This document shows, piece by piece, positions 37,320 through 47,548 of a stretch of DNA of 64,000 bases. Under the pieces are notes generated by a model that saw only the letters and a list, made by a program, of their open reading frames with translations, was not told the origin of the DNA and did not search any database. Position 1 is the first letter of the stretch. Each line of letters starts with the position of its first letter. This DNA is from Streptomyces lavendofoliae (lineage in GTDB: Bacteria; Actinomycetota; Actinomycetes; Streptomycetales; Streptomycetaceae), in assembly GCF_014649735.1 (NCBI RefSeq), contig NZ_BMTP01000005.1, positions 62,001 to 126,000 of the forward strand, written 5' to 3'. A program made the position numbers and the translations under genes.

Positions 37320-38412
37320 CGAACCCCTCGTCCTCGGCATCGAGACCTCCTGCGACGAGACCGGCGTCGGCATCGTCCGCGGTACGACCCTGCTCGCGGA
37401 CGCCGTCGCGTCGAGCGTGGACACGCACGCCCGGTTCGGCGGCGTCGTCCCCGAGATCGCCTCCCGCGCGCACCTGGAGGCGATGGTCCCCACCATCGAG
37501 CGCGCCCTGGAGCAGGCCGGGGTGTCCGCCCGCGACCTGGACGGCATCGCCGTCACCGCCGGACCGGGCCTCGCGGGCGCGCTCCTGGTGGGCGTGTCGG
37601 CGGCGAAGGCGTACGCGTTCGCGCTCGACAAGCCGCTGTACGGGGTGAACCACCTGGCCTCGCACATCTGCGTCGACCAGCTGGAGCACGGACCGCTGCC
37701 CGAGCCGACGATGGCGCTGCTGGTGTCCGGCGGCCACTCGTCCCTGCTGCTGGCCCCGGACATCACCTCCGACGTCCGGCCCATGGGCGCGACGATCGAC
37801 GACGCGGCGGGCGAGGCGTTCGACAAGATCGCCCGTGTGCTGGACCTGGGCTTCCCCGGCGGCCCGGTCATCGACCGGCTGGCCAGGGAGGGCGACCCGG
37901 CCGCCATCGCGTTCCCGCGCGGGCTGAGCGGGCCGCGGGACCCCGCGTACGACTTCTCCTTCTCCGGCCTGAAGACGGCCGTGGCCCGCTGGATCGAGGC
38001 CAAGCGGGCGGCGGGCGAGGAGGTGCCGGTGCGGGACGTGGCGGCGTCCTTCCAGGAGGCGGTCGTCGACGTGCTGACCCGCAAGGCGGTGCGGGCCTGC
38101 AAGGACCAGGGCGTCGACCACCTGATGATCGGCGGCGGGGTGGCCGCCAACTCGCGGCTGCGGGCCCTGGCCGAGGAGCGGTGCGAGCGCGCCGGCATCC
38201 GGCTGCGCGTCCCCCGGCCGGGTCTGTGCACCGACAACGGCGCGATGGTCGCGGCCCTCGGCGCGGAGATGGTGGCCCGCAACCGGCCGGCCTCCGACCT
38301 GGAGCTGTCGGCGGACTCGTCCCTGCCGGTCACCGACCCGCACGTGCCCGGGAACCACGACCACGATCACGACCACGTCCACGAGATCAGCAAGGACAAC
38401 CTCTACTCATGA
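37312..38412 (+). CDS. tsaD: tRNA N6-adenosine threonylcarbamoyltransferase TsaD
   Basis: TsaD transfers the threonylcarbamoyl group onto A37 of tRNA. The 366-residue enzyme has [14 protein letters not shown], the metal-binding HLASHI (His-x3-His), VSGGHSSLL and [18 protein letters not shown]. The C-terminus has an unusual His/Asp-rich stretch [11 protein letters not shown] that could bind metal ions. ATG 37312 overlaps rimI; its own stop overlaps the next gene (ATGA). Confidence 0.96.
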   Translation: MADEPLVLGIETSCDETGVGIVRGTTLLADAVASSVDTHARFGGVVPEIASRAHLEAMVPTIERALEQAGVSARDLDGIAVTAGPGLAGALLVGVSAAKAYAFALDKPLYGVNHLASHICVDQLEHGPLPEPTMALLVSGGHSSLLLAPDITSDVRPMGATIDDAAGEAFDKIARVLDLGFPGGPVIDRLAREGDPAAIAFPRGLSGPRDPAYDFSFSGLKTAVARWIEAKRAAGEEVPVRDVAASFQEAVVDVLTRKAVRACKDQGVDHLMIGGGVAANSRLRALAEERCERAGIRLRVPRPGLCTDNGAMVAALGAEMVARNRPASDLELSADSSLPVTDPHVPGNHDHDHDHVHEISKDNLYS

Positions 38413-38666
38413 CCGTGGTGACCCTGATGTGGGAGGCCCGCGCGGCGGAGGGCCGCGGCGCGGAGCTCCTGGAGTGGGCCCGCACCCGGCCGCTGCCGGC
38501 CGAGCCGGTCCGGCGCGAGACGTTCACGGCGCCCGGTGACCGGGTGCTGGTCCTCACCTGGTGGGACGCCCCCTACGAGGCCGGCCTCCCCGAGCTCCCG
38601 GAGCCGGCCCCGGAGCTGGTCACCCGCCCGGTGCACCGCTGGCGCTTCGAGTCCCACGGGACGTGA
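38409..38666 (+). CDS. Small protein, 85 residues, downstream of tsaD
   Basis: The product [20 protein letters not shown] and onward overlaps the tsaD stop by four bases (ATGA), so it is translationally coupled. The pattern [21 protein letters not shown] ... [10 protein letters not shown] ... VHRWRFE has the hydrophobic rhythm of the dimeric alpha-beta barrel (ABM-like) fold, but no catalytic motif is evident. Function is unknown, though the conserved place next to t6A genes suggests a link. Confidence 0.75.
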   Translation: MTVVTLMWEARAAEGRGAELLEWARTRPLPAEPVRRETFTAPGDRVLVLTWWDAPYEAGLPELPEPAPELVTRPVHRWRFESHGT

Positions 38667-38736
38667 CGCAACCCCGCCGCCGGATCCATCGTCAAGCAGT
38701 ACGCAGTGATCACGCGTACGAACACGGGGTTCCAGA

Positions 38737-39561
38737 GTGGGGAAGAACATCACGGGCGCGGCGGCCCTGGTCGCCACCGCCCTGCTCATGGCGGGTTGTA
38801 CGGCGCCGGGCGCCCCCGCGCCCCGGCCCGCGCCGACGACCGTCGCCGCCGTGCCCCCCAAAGCGCCGGACAAGGCGCCCGGCACCTCCGCGGCGTACGC
38901 GAAGTGGGGCCTGAAGCCCTTCGCCGCGCCGCCCGCGCCGCCCGCCGTCAAGCCCGTCCGCAAGGGCGGCGGGGTGCCGGTCGTCAGCGAGATACCCACC
39001 AGGGACAAGGTCGTCTTCCTCACCTTCGACGACGGGGCCGAGAAGGACCCGGAGTTCGTCGCGATGATGCGGGACCTGAAGGTGCCCTTCACGATGTTCC
39101 TCACCGACTCCGCCATCAGCCAGGACTACGGCTACTTCGAGCCGCTGGCCGCACTCGGGGCCGGTGTCGCCAACCACACCCTGACCCATCCCGACCTGCG
39201 CACCCTGGGCCCCGCCGCCCAGAAGCGGGAGATATGCGGCCAGCAGGAGAAGCTGGAGCGGACCTACGGCACCGCTCCCCGGCTCTTCCGGCCGCCCTAC
39301 GGCAACTGGAACGAGGACACCCGGACCGCCGCCGGGCAGTGCGGCGTCGAGGCGATCGTGCTCTGGCGGGAGTCGATGCAGATCACCGACATGCGGTACC
39401 AGCGCGCCGACGGGAAGCTGCGCCCGGGTGACATCGTCCTGGCCCACTTCCGGGGGCCGGGGGACCTCAAGGGCACGACGATGACCGAGATGACGGCCGC
39501 CATGCTGCGCCGCATACAGGAGCAGGGCTTCACGGTCGCGCGCCTGGAGGACTACGTCTGA
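38737..39561 (+). CDS. Lipoprotein polysaccharide deacetylase (NodB/CE4 fold), copy 1
   Basis: The 274-residue protein has a lipoprotein signal with lipobox LMAGC at residues 17-21 and a Pro/Ala-rich linker. The CE4 domain has VFLTFDDGAEKDP (catalytic Asp and metal Asp), NHTLTH (metal His pair), RPPYGN, and IVLAHF (motif 5); the usual Asp/Trp motif 4 is not obvious. It probably trims acetyl groups from cell-wall polysaccharide outside the membrane. It is paralogous to the protein at 42741. GTG 38737 lacks a clear ribosome-binding site. Confidence 0.88.
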   Translation: MGKNITGAAALVATALLMAGCTAPGAPAPRPAPTTVAAVPPKAPDKAPGTSAAYAKWGLKPFAAPPAPPAVKPVRKGGGVPVVSEIPTRDKVVFLTFDDGAEKDPEFVAMMRDLKVPFTMFLTDSAISQDYGYFEPLAALGAGVANHTLTHPDLRTLGPAAQKREICGQQEKLERTYGTAPRLFRPPYGNWNEDTRTAAGQCGVEAIVLWRESMQITDMRYQRADGKLRPGDIVLAHFRGPGDLKGTTMTEMTAAMLRRIQEQGFTVARLEDYV

Positions 39562-39681
39562 GACGACGCCGGAAAAAAACCCGGAAGTTTTCCGTGCCGG
39601 GTGTCGATCCGGCCGCCGCCCGTTCGACGTAAGGGTGAGAGGCGGGGAACGGCCCCGCCGCACCACACCGAGGAGACGGTC

Positions 39682-40038
39682 ATGCCGCGCTTCCTGACGA
39701 TGATCCGCGTCGACGAGAAGAACGCCCCCGCCGAGGGCCCGAGCCCCGAACTCCAGGAGCGGATGGGCAAGCTCCTGGAGGAGATCACCAAGGCCGGGGT
39801 CATGCTGGAGACGGCCGGGCTCACGCCCAGCTCCGAGGGAACCCGCGTCACCTGGTCGGGCGGACGGCTGTCGGTCACCGACGGGCCCTTCACCGAGTCC
39901 AAGGAGGTCATCGGCGGGTACTCGATCACCCAGTGCAAGGACAAGGCGGAGGCCGTCGAGTGGACCCGGCGGTTCCTCCAGACCCACGAGGAGCACTGGA
40001 ACATCACCGCCGAGGTGCGGGAGATCGCCGAAGGCTGA
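39682..40038 (+). CDS. DGPF-domain (YCII-related) protein
   Basis: The 118-residue protein MPRFLTMIRVDEKNAPAEGP and onward carries the DGPF motif at residues 67-70. It belongs to the YCII-like family, whose genes stand next to ECF42-type sigma factors, as here (the sigma gene starts 123 bases downstream). Its biochemical role is unknown. AGGAGACGGTC precedes the ATG. Confidence 0.88.
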   Translation: MPRFLTMIRVDEKNAPAEGPSPELQERMGKLLEEITKAGVMLETAGLTPSSEGTRVTWSGGRLSVTDGPFTESKEVIGGYSITQCKDKAEAVEWTRRFLQTHEEHWNITAEVREIAEG

Positions 40039-40160
40039 CGGCATCCGCGCGGCACGGCCGCCGGCGCACCGGCCGGTACACGGCGCCGGCCGGTACGGCC
40101 CCGGGCCGGCACGGTGCCGGCCGCCGGGCCCTGGCGGCCGGTACGGCACCATGGGGAGGC

Positions 40161-41405
40161 GTGAGCGCACCCCACGCCGTGGAGACGGTGTTCAGGATCG
40201 AGTCGGCGCGGATCATCGCGGCCGTCGCCCGGATCGTCCGCGACGTGGGCATCGCGGAGGAACTGGCGCAGGACGCCCTGGTCGCCGCCCTGGAGCAGTG
40301 GCCGGAGAAGGGCGTCCCGGACAGGCCGGGGGCCTGGCTGATGGCCACGGCCAGGAACCGCGCCGTCGACCTCGTACGCCGCCGGGAGACGTACGCGCGC
40401 AAGCTCGCCGAGGTCGGGCGGGACCTGGAGACCGCGTACGAACCGGAGACGGCCGAACCGGACGACATCGACGACGACCTGCTGCGGCTGGTCTTCACCG
40501 CCTGCCACCCGGTGCTCTCCGCGGACGCGCGCGTGGCGCTCACGCTGCGGCTGCTCGGCGGTCTGACCACGGAGGAGATCGCCCGTGCCTTCCTGGTGCC
40601 CGAGGCGACGGTCGCGCAGCGGATCGTCCGGGCGAAACGGTCCCTCGCCCGGGCGGGCGTGCCCTTCGAGGTGCCCCGCGGCCCCGAACGGGCCGCCCGC
40701 CTGGCTTCGGTGCTGGAGGTCATCTACCTGATCTTCAACGAGGGGTACGCGGCGACCGCCGGCGACCACTGGCTGCGCCCGGGCCTGTGCGAGGACGCGC
40801 TGCGGCTGGCGCGCGTGCTGGCCGGGCTGATGCCCGACGAGCCGGAGGCGCACGGCCTGGCGGCACTCCTCGAACTCCAGGCGTCGCGTACGGCGGCACG
40901 CACCGGACCGGACGGGGAGCCGGTGCTGCTGGCCGACCAGAACCGCACGCGCTGGGACCGGCTGCTGATCCGGCGGGGCTTCGCGGCGCTGGAGAGGGCG
41001 GGGACGGGCCCGTACGCCCTCCAGGCGGCGATCGCGGCCTGCCACGCGCGGGCCGCGCGGTACGAGGACACCGACTGGGCGACCATCGCGGCCCTGTACG
41101 GGCGGCTCGCGGCCGTCGCCCCCTCGCCGGTCGTCGAGCTCAACCGCGCGGTGGCCGTCTCGATGGCCGACGGCCCGGCGGCGGGGCTGGCCATCGTGGA
41201 CGGCCTGGCCGGTGAACCGGCTCTGCAGGACTACCACCTGCTGCCCAGCGTGCGGGGCGATCTGCTGGTCCGGCTGGGGCGCGCCGACGAGGCCCGCGCC
41301 GCCTTCGAGCGGGCGGCGTCCCTGGCGCGCAACGCACGGGAGAGGGACCTGCTGCTGTCCCGGGCGCGCCCGGACGCGTCCGCCGGTCGGGCCGCCCCGC
41401 CCTGA
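40161..41405 (+). CDS. ECF42-type RNA polymerase sigma factor with C-terminal extension
   Basis: The 414-residue protein has a region 2 segment (ARIVRDVGIAEELAQDALVAALEQW ... LMATARNRAVDLVRR) and region 4 (LGGLTTEEIARAFLVPEATVAQRIVRAKRSLA). A C-terminal domain of about 220 residues (LEVIYLIFNEGYAATAGDHW ... LNRAVAVSMADGPAAGLAIVDG) has TPR-like pairs of helices. The ECF42 group pairs with DGPF proteins such as the upstream one and usually lacks an anti-sigma factor; none is adjacent. GTG 40161 is chosen by homology. CACCAT lies eight bases before it. Confidence 0.9.
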   Translation: MSAPHAVETVFRIESARIIAAVARIVRDVGIAEELAQDALVAALEQWPEKGVPDRPGAWLMATARNRAVDLVRRRETYARKLAEVGRDLETAYEPETAEPDDIDDDLLRLVFTACHPVLSADARVALTLRLLGGLTTEEIARAFLVPEATVAQRIVRAKRSLARAGVPFEVPRGPERAARLASVLEVIYLIFNEGYAATAGDHWLRPGLCEDALRLARVLAGLMPDEPEAHGLAALLELQASRTAARTGPDGEPVLLADQNRTRWDRLLIRRGFAALERAGTGPYALQAAIAACHARAARYEDTDWATIAALYGRLAAVAPSPVVELNRAVAVSMADGPAAGLAIVDGLAGEPALQDYHLLPSVRGDLLVRLGRADEARAAFERAASLARNARERDLLLSRARPDASAGRAAPP

Positions 41406-41470
41406 CCGACCCGACCGGGCGCCCGCGCCCGGACGCCCGGCCCCTGGGGCGCGCCCTTCGCCCCGGCGCC

Positions 41471-42649
41471 CTACGCCGCCGGCCGGCCGACGAGCATCGT
41501 CGGCGCGCCCGCCACGCGGGTCAGGAACACCGTGGCCGCGTGCGGCCCCTTCGGCTTGAGCTTGCGGCGCAGCTCCTCCGGCTCGACCGCCGAGCCGCGC
41601 TTCTTCACCGTCAGGGTCCCCACCTCGCGCTCGCGCAGCAGGGCCTTCAGCTTCTTGAGGTTGAAGGGCAGCTCGTCGGTGATCTCGTACGCGGTGGCGT
41701 ACGGGGTGGGGCGCAGCTCGTCCGCCGTGACGTACGCGATCGTCCCGTCGACCAGGCCGCCCGCGAGGTCCTCGGCGACCTCGGCGACCAGGTGCGCCCG
41801 GATCACGGCGCCGTCCGGCTCGTACAGGTAGCGGCCGACGGGGCGGACCGGCGGGTCGGGCAGCCCGCGGCCGGTGAGGCTGTGGCCGCCGGGCAGGAGG
41901 GTCGCGGTGACCGTGCCGGGGCGGGTGCCGAACCACAGCACGGCCTCCTTCACGTCGCCGCCGTCCGAGACCCACTCCGCGGCGGCCTGAGGCGGGACGG
42001 TCTCGTGCGGGATGCCGGGGGCGATCTTCAGCGCGGCGTACGGTGCCCTGCGGGCCGCGTCGACGGCCCAGGACAGGGGAGGGGAGTAGGCCTCCGGGTC
42101 GAAGATCCGGCCGCCGCCCCGGCCGCCGCGCCGCGCCGGGTCGACGAAGACCGCGTCGTACGCCGAGGTGTCGGTCTCCGTGACGTCCGCGCAGCGCACC
42201 TCGATCAGGTCGGCCAGGCCCAGCGCGGCGGCGTTGGCGCGGGCGGCCGCGGCGGTCAGCGGGTCGCGGTCGACGGCCAGGACGCGGATGCCGGCGCGGG
42301 CCAGGGCGATGGCGTCGCCGCCGATGCCGCCGCACAGGTCCGCGACGCTGCGCACGCCGAGGCGCGCGAAGGCGGCGGCGCGGTGCTCGGCGACCGCCCT
42401 GCGGGTGGACTGCTCGACGCCGCCGGGCGTGAAGTACATGCGGTGCGCGTCGTGCTCGCCGAACTTCGCGACCGCCCGCTGCCGCAGTCGTGCCTGCGCG
42501 ATCGCCGCCGTGACCAGGTCGGCGGGGTGGTCGCGGCGCAGCCGGGAGGCGACCGCCAGCTCCTGGGCGGCGGTGTGGTCGCGCAGGGCGGTGAGCAGGG
42601 TCTGGCCCTCGTCGGTGAGGAGCGCGGAGAAGGCGGCGAGATCGGTCAC
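41471..42649 (-). CDS. Class I SAM-dependent methyltransferase, THUMP-like C-terminal domain
   Basis: The 392-residue protein has a Rossmann-type SAM site (VADLCGGIGGDAIALARAGI, then AVDRDPLTAAAARANAAALG, VFVDPARRG) and a C-terminal THUMP-like RNA-binding part (LKKLKALLREREVGTLTVKKRG). It probably methylates RNA or a related substrate. GTG 42649 is preferred to ATG 42658: CACAAT stands seven bases before the GTG, and homologues start MTDLAAF. It diverges from deacetylase copy 2. Confidence 0.85.
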   Translation of the reverse strand: MTDLAAFSALLTDEGQTLLTALRDHTAAQELAVASRLRRDHPADLVTAAIAQARLRQRAVAKFGEHDAHRMYFTPGGVEQSTRRAVAEHRAAAFARLGVRSVADLCGGIGGDAIALARAGIRVLAVDRDPLTAAAARANAAALGLADLIEVRCADVTETDTSAYDAVFVDPARRGGRGGGRIFDPEAYSPPLSWAVDAARRAPYAALKIAPGIPHETVPPQAAAEWVSDGGDVKEAVLWFGTRPGTVTATLLPGGHSLTGRGLPDPPVRPVGRYLYEPDGAVIRAHLVAEVAEDLAGGLVDGTIAYVTADELRPTPYATAYEITDELPFNLKKLKALLREREVGTLTVKKRGSAVEPEELRRKLKPKGPHAATVFLTRVAGAPTMLVGRPAA

Positions 42650-42740
42650 CCGGTCCATTGTGGGCCAGGCGGGGGATGGTGCGCGCCGGGCGGCGGTGTC
42701 GCCCGGTGGCCGGGGCGGCGCGCTGACAGGATGCGGCGCC

Positions 42741-43706
42741 ATGCAGCTAGTACGACAAAAAGGTCAGAAGGTAAGCAAGAGGGCGCGCGTTCTGCTCGCC
42801 GCGCTGCTGCTCGCGGCGCTGGGATCCGCCTGCGCGGCGGAGACCGGCGCCGGAGGGGCGGGCGCGGGACAGGGAGGTCCGGGGGCGCGCGGCGGCAAGG
42901 CCGCGCCCGCCGCCGGGCAGCAGCCCGAGCAGCCCCCGGACGCGGCCGCGGCCCTCACCGCGTACGTGGAGAAGGTCAGGCGGGCGCAGGCCGCCCGTGC
43001 CGTCGCCGCCCGGAAATGGGGCCTGCGGGCCACCCCCCTGGCCGCGCCCCCGCCCCCGGCGGCGGCCGACCGCCCGCACATCACCTTCCGCGAGGGCTTC
43101 GGCGTCGGCGACCCGACGCTGCCGCCCGTCTTCACCACCGTCCCGACCAAGGAGCGGGTCGTCTTCCTGACGATCGACGACGGCGCCGAGAAGGACCCGC
43201 GGCTGCTGGAGATGATGGACGACCTGGACATCCCGTACAGCGCCTTCCTCAGCGACTACCTGGTCAAGGAGGACTACCGCTACTTCGCGCGGATGCGGGA
43301 CCGGGGCGTCGCCCTGCACAACCACACCCTGAACCACCGCTACATGCCCGCCCTCTCGTACGAGGAGCAGGAGCGTGAGATCTGCGGCCAGCAGGACGTC
43401 ATCGAGAAGCGGTACGGCAAGCGTCCCACCCTCTTCCGTCCGCCCTACGGCAACTACAACGCCGATACCCTCCGCGCCGCCCGGTCGTGCGGCGTCAGGG
43501 CCGTGCCCCTGTGGGCGGCCGAGGCATTCCCCGACCACATGGAATGGCGGGAATGGGACCGGGACCTGCACCCCGGCGACATCATCCTCACGCACTTCCG
43601 CGGCAGGGAGGACTGGAACGGCACCATGCCGGACATGATCAGGCAGGTGATGGACGTCGTCACGGCCAAGGGCTACGCGGTGGCCAAGCTGGAGGACTAC
43701 GTCTGA
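42741..43706 (+). CDS. Lipoprotein polysaccharide deacetylase (NodB/CE4 fold), copy 2
   Basis: The 321-residue protein starts MQLVRQKGQKVSKRARVLLA, then a lipobox LGSAC and a long Ala/Gly/Gln-rich linker. The CE4 domain has VFLTIDDGAEKDP, NHTLNH, RPPYGN and ILTHF. It shares KWGL, EICGQQ and a C-terminal LEDYV with copy 1, so the two arose by duplication. CAGGAT eight bases before the ATG may be a leaderless -10 box. Three 11-bp repeats follow its stop codon. Confidence 0.88.
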   Translation: MQLVRQKGQKVSKRARVLLAALLLAALGSACAAETGAGGAGAGQGGPGARGGKAAPAAGQQPEQPPDAAAALTAYVEKVRRAQAARAVAARKWGLRATPLAAPPPPAAADRPHITFREGFGVGDPTLPPVFTTVPTKERVVFLTIDDGAEKDPRLLEMMDDLDIPYSAFLSDYLVKEDYRYFARMRDRGVALHNHTLNHRYMPALSYEEQEREICGQQDVIEKRYGKRPTLFRPPYGNYNADTLRAARSCGVRAVPLWAAEAFPDHMEWREWDRDLHPGDIILTHFRGREDWNGTMPDMIRQVMDVVTAKGYAVAKLEDYV

Positions 43707-43708
43707 GC

Positions 43709-43741
43709 CCACGTCCGCACCACGTCCGCACCACGTCCGCA
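43709..43741 (+). repeat. Three tandem copies of an 11-bp unit after a deacetylase gene
   Basis: CCACGTCCGCA occurs three times in exact tandem, starting three bases after the stop codon of the deacetylase gene. Confidence 0.9.
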
Positions 43742-43840
43742 CCGCCGTCCGAAGCTCCGTACCCCCGGTCCGTACCCCCCGGCGGCGCCCCCGCCGGCCG
43801 CCGCCGGACGGGCCGGCGCACGCCACGACCGGGCGGTGAA

Positions 43841-43867
43841 TTGGCACTCCGCTTGACCGAGTGCTAA
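43841..43867. promoter_or_regulatory. CIRCE operator 1 (HrcA site)
   Basis: TTGGCACTC-N9-GAGTGCTAA matches the CIRCE consensus with one mismatch per site. The left half and spacer contain TTGACC (43853-43858), the -35 box of the groESL promoter. HrcA binding here would block the promoter and be relieved by heat. Confidence 0.92.
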
Positions 43868-43882
43868 TCGCGGTCATAGTCT
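43853..43882 (+). promoter_or_regulatory. groESL promoter
   Basis: TTGACC at 43853-43858 and TAGTCT at 43877-43882 with an 18-base spacer form a vegetative promoter overlapping CIRCE operator 1. Confidence 0.75.
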
Positions 43883-43887
43883 CGGGT

Positions 43888-43914
43888 CTGGCACTCCCCA
43901 CTGGAGAGTGCCAA
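43888..43914. promoter_or_regulatory. CIRCE operator 2 (HrcA site)
   Basis: CTGGCACTC-N9-GAGTGCCAA lies just downstream of the expected transcription start. Together with the first it forms the double CIRCE arrangement seen in Streptomyces groESL operons. Confidence 0.9.
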
Positions 43915-44013
43915 CACAGCGACGGGCAGGTCCGGCACCCGCGACGACGGATCCACCTGGTCGCCACCTCAGACAGTTAACCCCGTGAGATCTCCGAAGG
44001 GGGAGGTCGGATC

Positions 44014-44322
44014 GTGACGACCACCAGCTCCAAGGTTGCCATCAAGCCGCTCGAGGACCGCATTGTGGTCCAGCCGCTCGACGCCGAGCAGACCACCGCC
44101 TCTGGCCTGGTCATCCCGGACACCGCCAAGGAGAAGCCCCAGGAGGGCGTCGTCCTGGCCGTTGGCCCGGGCCGCTTCGAGAACGGCGAGCGCCTGCCGC
44201 TCGACGTCAAGACCGGCGACATCGTGCTGTACAGCAAGTACGGCGGCACCGAGGTGAAGTACAGCGGCGAGGAGTACCTCGTCCTCTCGGCTCGCGACGT
44301 GCTCGCGATCGTCGAGAAGTAA
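44014..44322 (+). CDS. groES: Co-chaperonin GroES
   Basis: The 102-residue protein is the lid of the GroEL chamber. It carries [21 protein letters not shown] and the mobile loop [19 protein letters not shown] 44014 follows GGGGGAGGTCGGATC. The gene is controlled by two CIRCE sites. groEL1 starts 116 bases later, with an AGGGGCGC/GCGCCCCT stem in the spacer. Confidence 0.97.
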   Translation: MTTTSSKVAIKPLEDRIVVQPLDAEQTTASGLVIPDTAKEKPQEGVVLAVGPGRFENGERLPLDVKTGDIVLYSKYGGTEVKYSGEEYLVLSARDVLAIVEK

Positions 44323-44350
44323 GTCACCCGAGCAAGATTGCTTTAGAGCT

Positions 44351-44397
44351 GCGCCCCTGGCCCCCGCTGATTCACATTGCCGGGCGGCGAGGGGCGC
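44351..44397 (+). other. Potential hairpin between groES and groEL
   Basis: GCGCCCCT at 44351-44358 can pair with AGGGGCGC at 44390-44397 across a 31-base loop. A role in processing or attenuation is possible. Confidence 0.35.
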
Positions 44398-44429
44398 GGT
44401 TCGTCAACCAGAGTTTTCGAGAGGGCTGA

Positions 44430-46067
<1,638 letters not shown>

Positions 46068-46083
46068 CGCCACCTGAGCGTTT

Positions 46084-46122
46084 CGAGGCCCGGTGCCCCC
46101 GTCGCGGGGGCACCGGGCCTCG
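46084..46122 (+). terminator. Terminator after groEL1
   Basis: A 17-bp perfect stem (CGAGGCCCGGTGCCCCC) closes the five-base loop GTCGC. It separates groEL1 from the convergent dehydrogenase gene. Confidence 0.85.
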
Positions 46123-46175
46123 GTGTTTCCGTCCGCGCCGTGGCGCCGGGCGGTTCGGTGCCGGGCGGTTCGGTG

Positions 46176-47216
46176 CTACGCCGAGCGGTTCAGCTCCGTG
46201 GGGCGCACCGGGTCGGCGAACGGCGCTCCCTTCACGTACCGCTCCACCTCGTCCAGGGCCTGGTCGGCCATGCGGTGCAGCTCGTTGCCGAGGGAGCCCG
46301 CGATGTGCGGGGTGAGCAGCACGTTGGGGAGGGTGTAGAGCGGGGAGTCGGGGGGCGGGAGTTCGGGGTCGGTCACGTCGAGGACCGCGTTCAGGCGGCC
46401 CGTGGTGAGGTGCGGCAGCAGGGCGGCCTCGTCGACCAGGGAGCCGCGCGAGGTGTTGATGAGCGTGCCGCCGTCCGGCATGAGCGCCAGCTGCGGGGCG
46501 CCGATCATATGGCGCGTGGACGGCAGTTGCGGAGCGTGCACGGAGACGATGTCCGCGCGGGCGCACAGCTCGTCCAGCGCGGCCGGGACGGCGCCGAGCG
46601 CCGAGGCGTCGGCGGGGGTGACGTACGGGTCGTACAGCAGCACCGTGACGTCGAAGGGGCGCAGCAGCTCGATCACGCGGCGGCCGATGCGGGACGCGCC
46701 CACGATGCCGACCGTGCGGCGGTGGTTGCCGCTGTCGGCGAGTTCCCGCAGCCAGTCGTGCTCGGCGCGCAGCTCGGCGTACCGCCGCGCGGCGTGCAGG
46801 ACGCGCTTGCCGGCCAGCAGGATCGCGGCCAGCGTGTACTCGGCCACGGGCAGGGCGTTGGCCGCCGCGGCAGAGGCCACCGCGATGCCGCGCTCCCAGC
46901 AGGCGTCGGTGACGTGGTGCTTGACGGACCCGGCGGCGTGGACGACGGCACGCAGGCGTGGGGCCCGGTCCAGCACCGGCGCGGTGAGCGGTGTGGCCCC
47001 CCAGCAGGTGAACAGCACCTCGGCCCGGGCCAGCGCGGACGCCACCAGGGGTGTGGGCGCGGCCAGGTCGTGCGCCACCAGGTGCGGATCGGTGCGGGTG
47101 AGGTCGGTGAGGCGGGCGCGGTGGGCGTCGGTGAGCAGCCGCCCGGCGATGCCGGGGCCCATGGCGAGCAGCAGGGCGGGGCGCTGGGCGGGCCGGTTGT
47201 CAGTGGCGTGGTGCAT
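46176..47216 (-). CDS. D-isomer-specific 2-hydroxyacid dehydrogenase
   Basis: The 346-residue enzyme has the NAD site VGIVGASRIGRRVIELLRPF, the catalytic Arg in NTSRGSLVDE and His in TPHIAGS. It likely reduces or oxidises a sugar-derived hydroxyacid, matching its place after sugar-transport remnants on the same strand. ATG 47216 has GAGGAG 13 bases upstream; the TTG further upstream is rejected. It overlaps the end of the permease remnant. Confidence 0.85.
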   Translation of the reverse strand: MHHATDNRPAQRPALLLAMGPGIAGRLLTDAHRARLTDLTRTDPHLVAHDLAAPTPLVASALARAEVLFTCWGATPLTAPVLDRAPRLRAVVHAAGSVKHHVTDACWERGIAVASAAAANALPVAEYTLAAILLAGKRVLHAARRYAELRAEHDWLRELADSGNHRRTVGIVGASRIGRRVIELLRPFDVTVLLYDPYVTPADASALGAVPAALDELCARADIVSVHAPQLPSTRHMIGAPQLALMPDGGTLINTSRGSLVDEAALLPHLTTGRLNAVLDVTDPELPPPDSPLYTLPNVLLTPHIAGSLGNELHRMADQALDEVERYVKGAPFADPVRPTELNRSA

Positions 47217-47548
47217 GGCGGGTGGTGAGCTCCTCAACGGACGGCCTCGCTCTGACGCTGCCGGCGGTCAGGCCGGCCTTCCAGTGGCGCTGGAGCGAGA
47301 CGAAGGCGACGACCAGGGGGGACGACGGCGAGCGGGGAGCCGGTGACGACGAGGGGGTGGAAGCCGGGCTCGGCGTGGGCGTTGCCGTTCCATGCGTACA
47401 GGCCGAGGCTCAGGGGGAAGGGCCGCTGGTCCGGGAGCATCACCAGGGGGAGGGAGAAGTTGTTCCGGATGGCGGTGAACTGGAAGAGGAAGGCGGGCAC
47501 GAAGCCCGGCATGATCATGCGCAGCCCCATCGACCGGAAGGGTGCGGG
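47200..47548 (-). pseudogene. C-terminal fragment of a MalG-type sugar ABC permease, frameshifted
   Basis: In one minus-strand frame FRSMGLRMIMPGFVPAF, FQFTAIRNNFSLPLVML and HAEPGFHPLVVTGSPLAVVP match the C-terminal third of carbohydrate ABC permeases. At a run of six G/C bases (47316-47321) the frame is lost. It resumes in another frame as PLVVAFVSLQRHWKAGLTAG, the typical end of these proteins. The first two-thirds and the other transporter genes are missing. It is fused upstream to the regulator fragment. Confidence 0.7.

Noticed and set aside
43709-43741. CRISPR array
   Set aside because: Units are 11 bases in direct tandem with no spacers and no cas genes.
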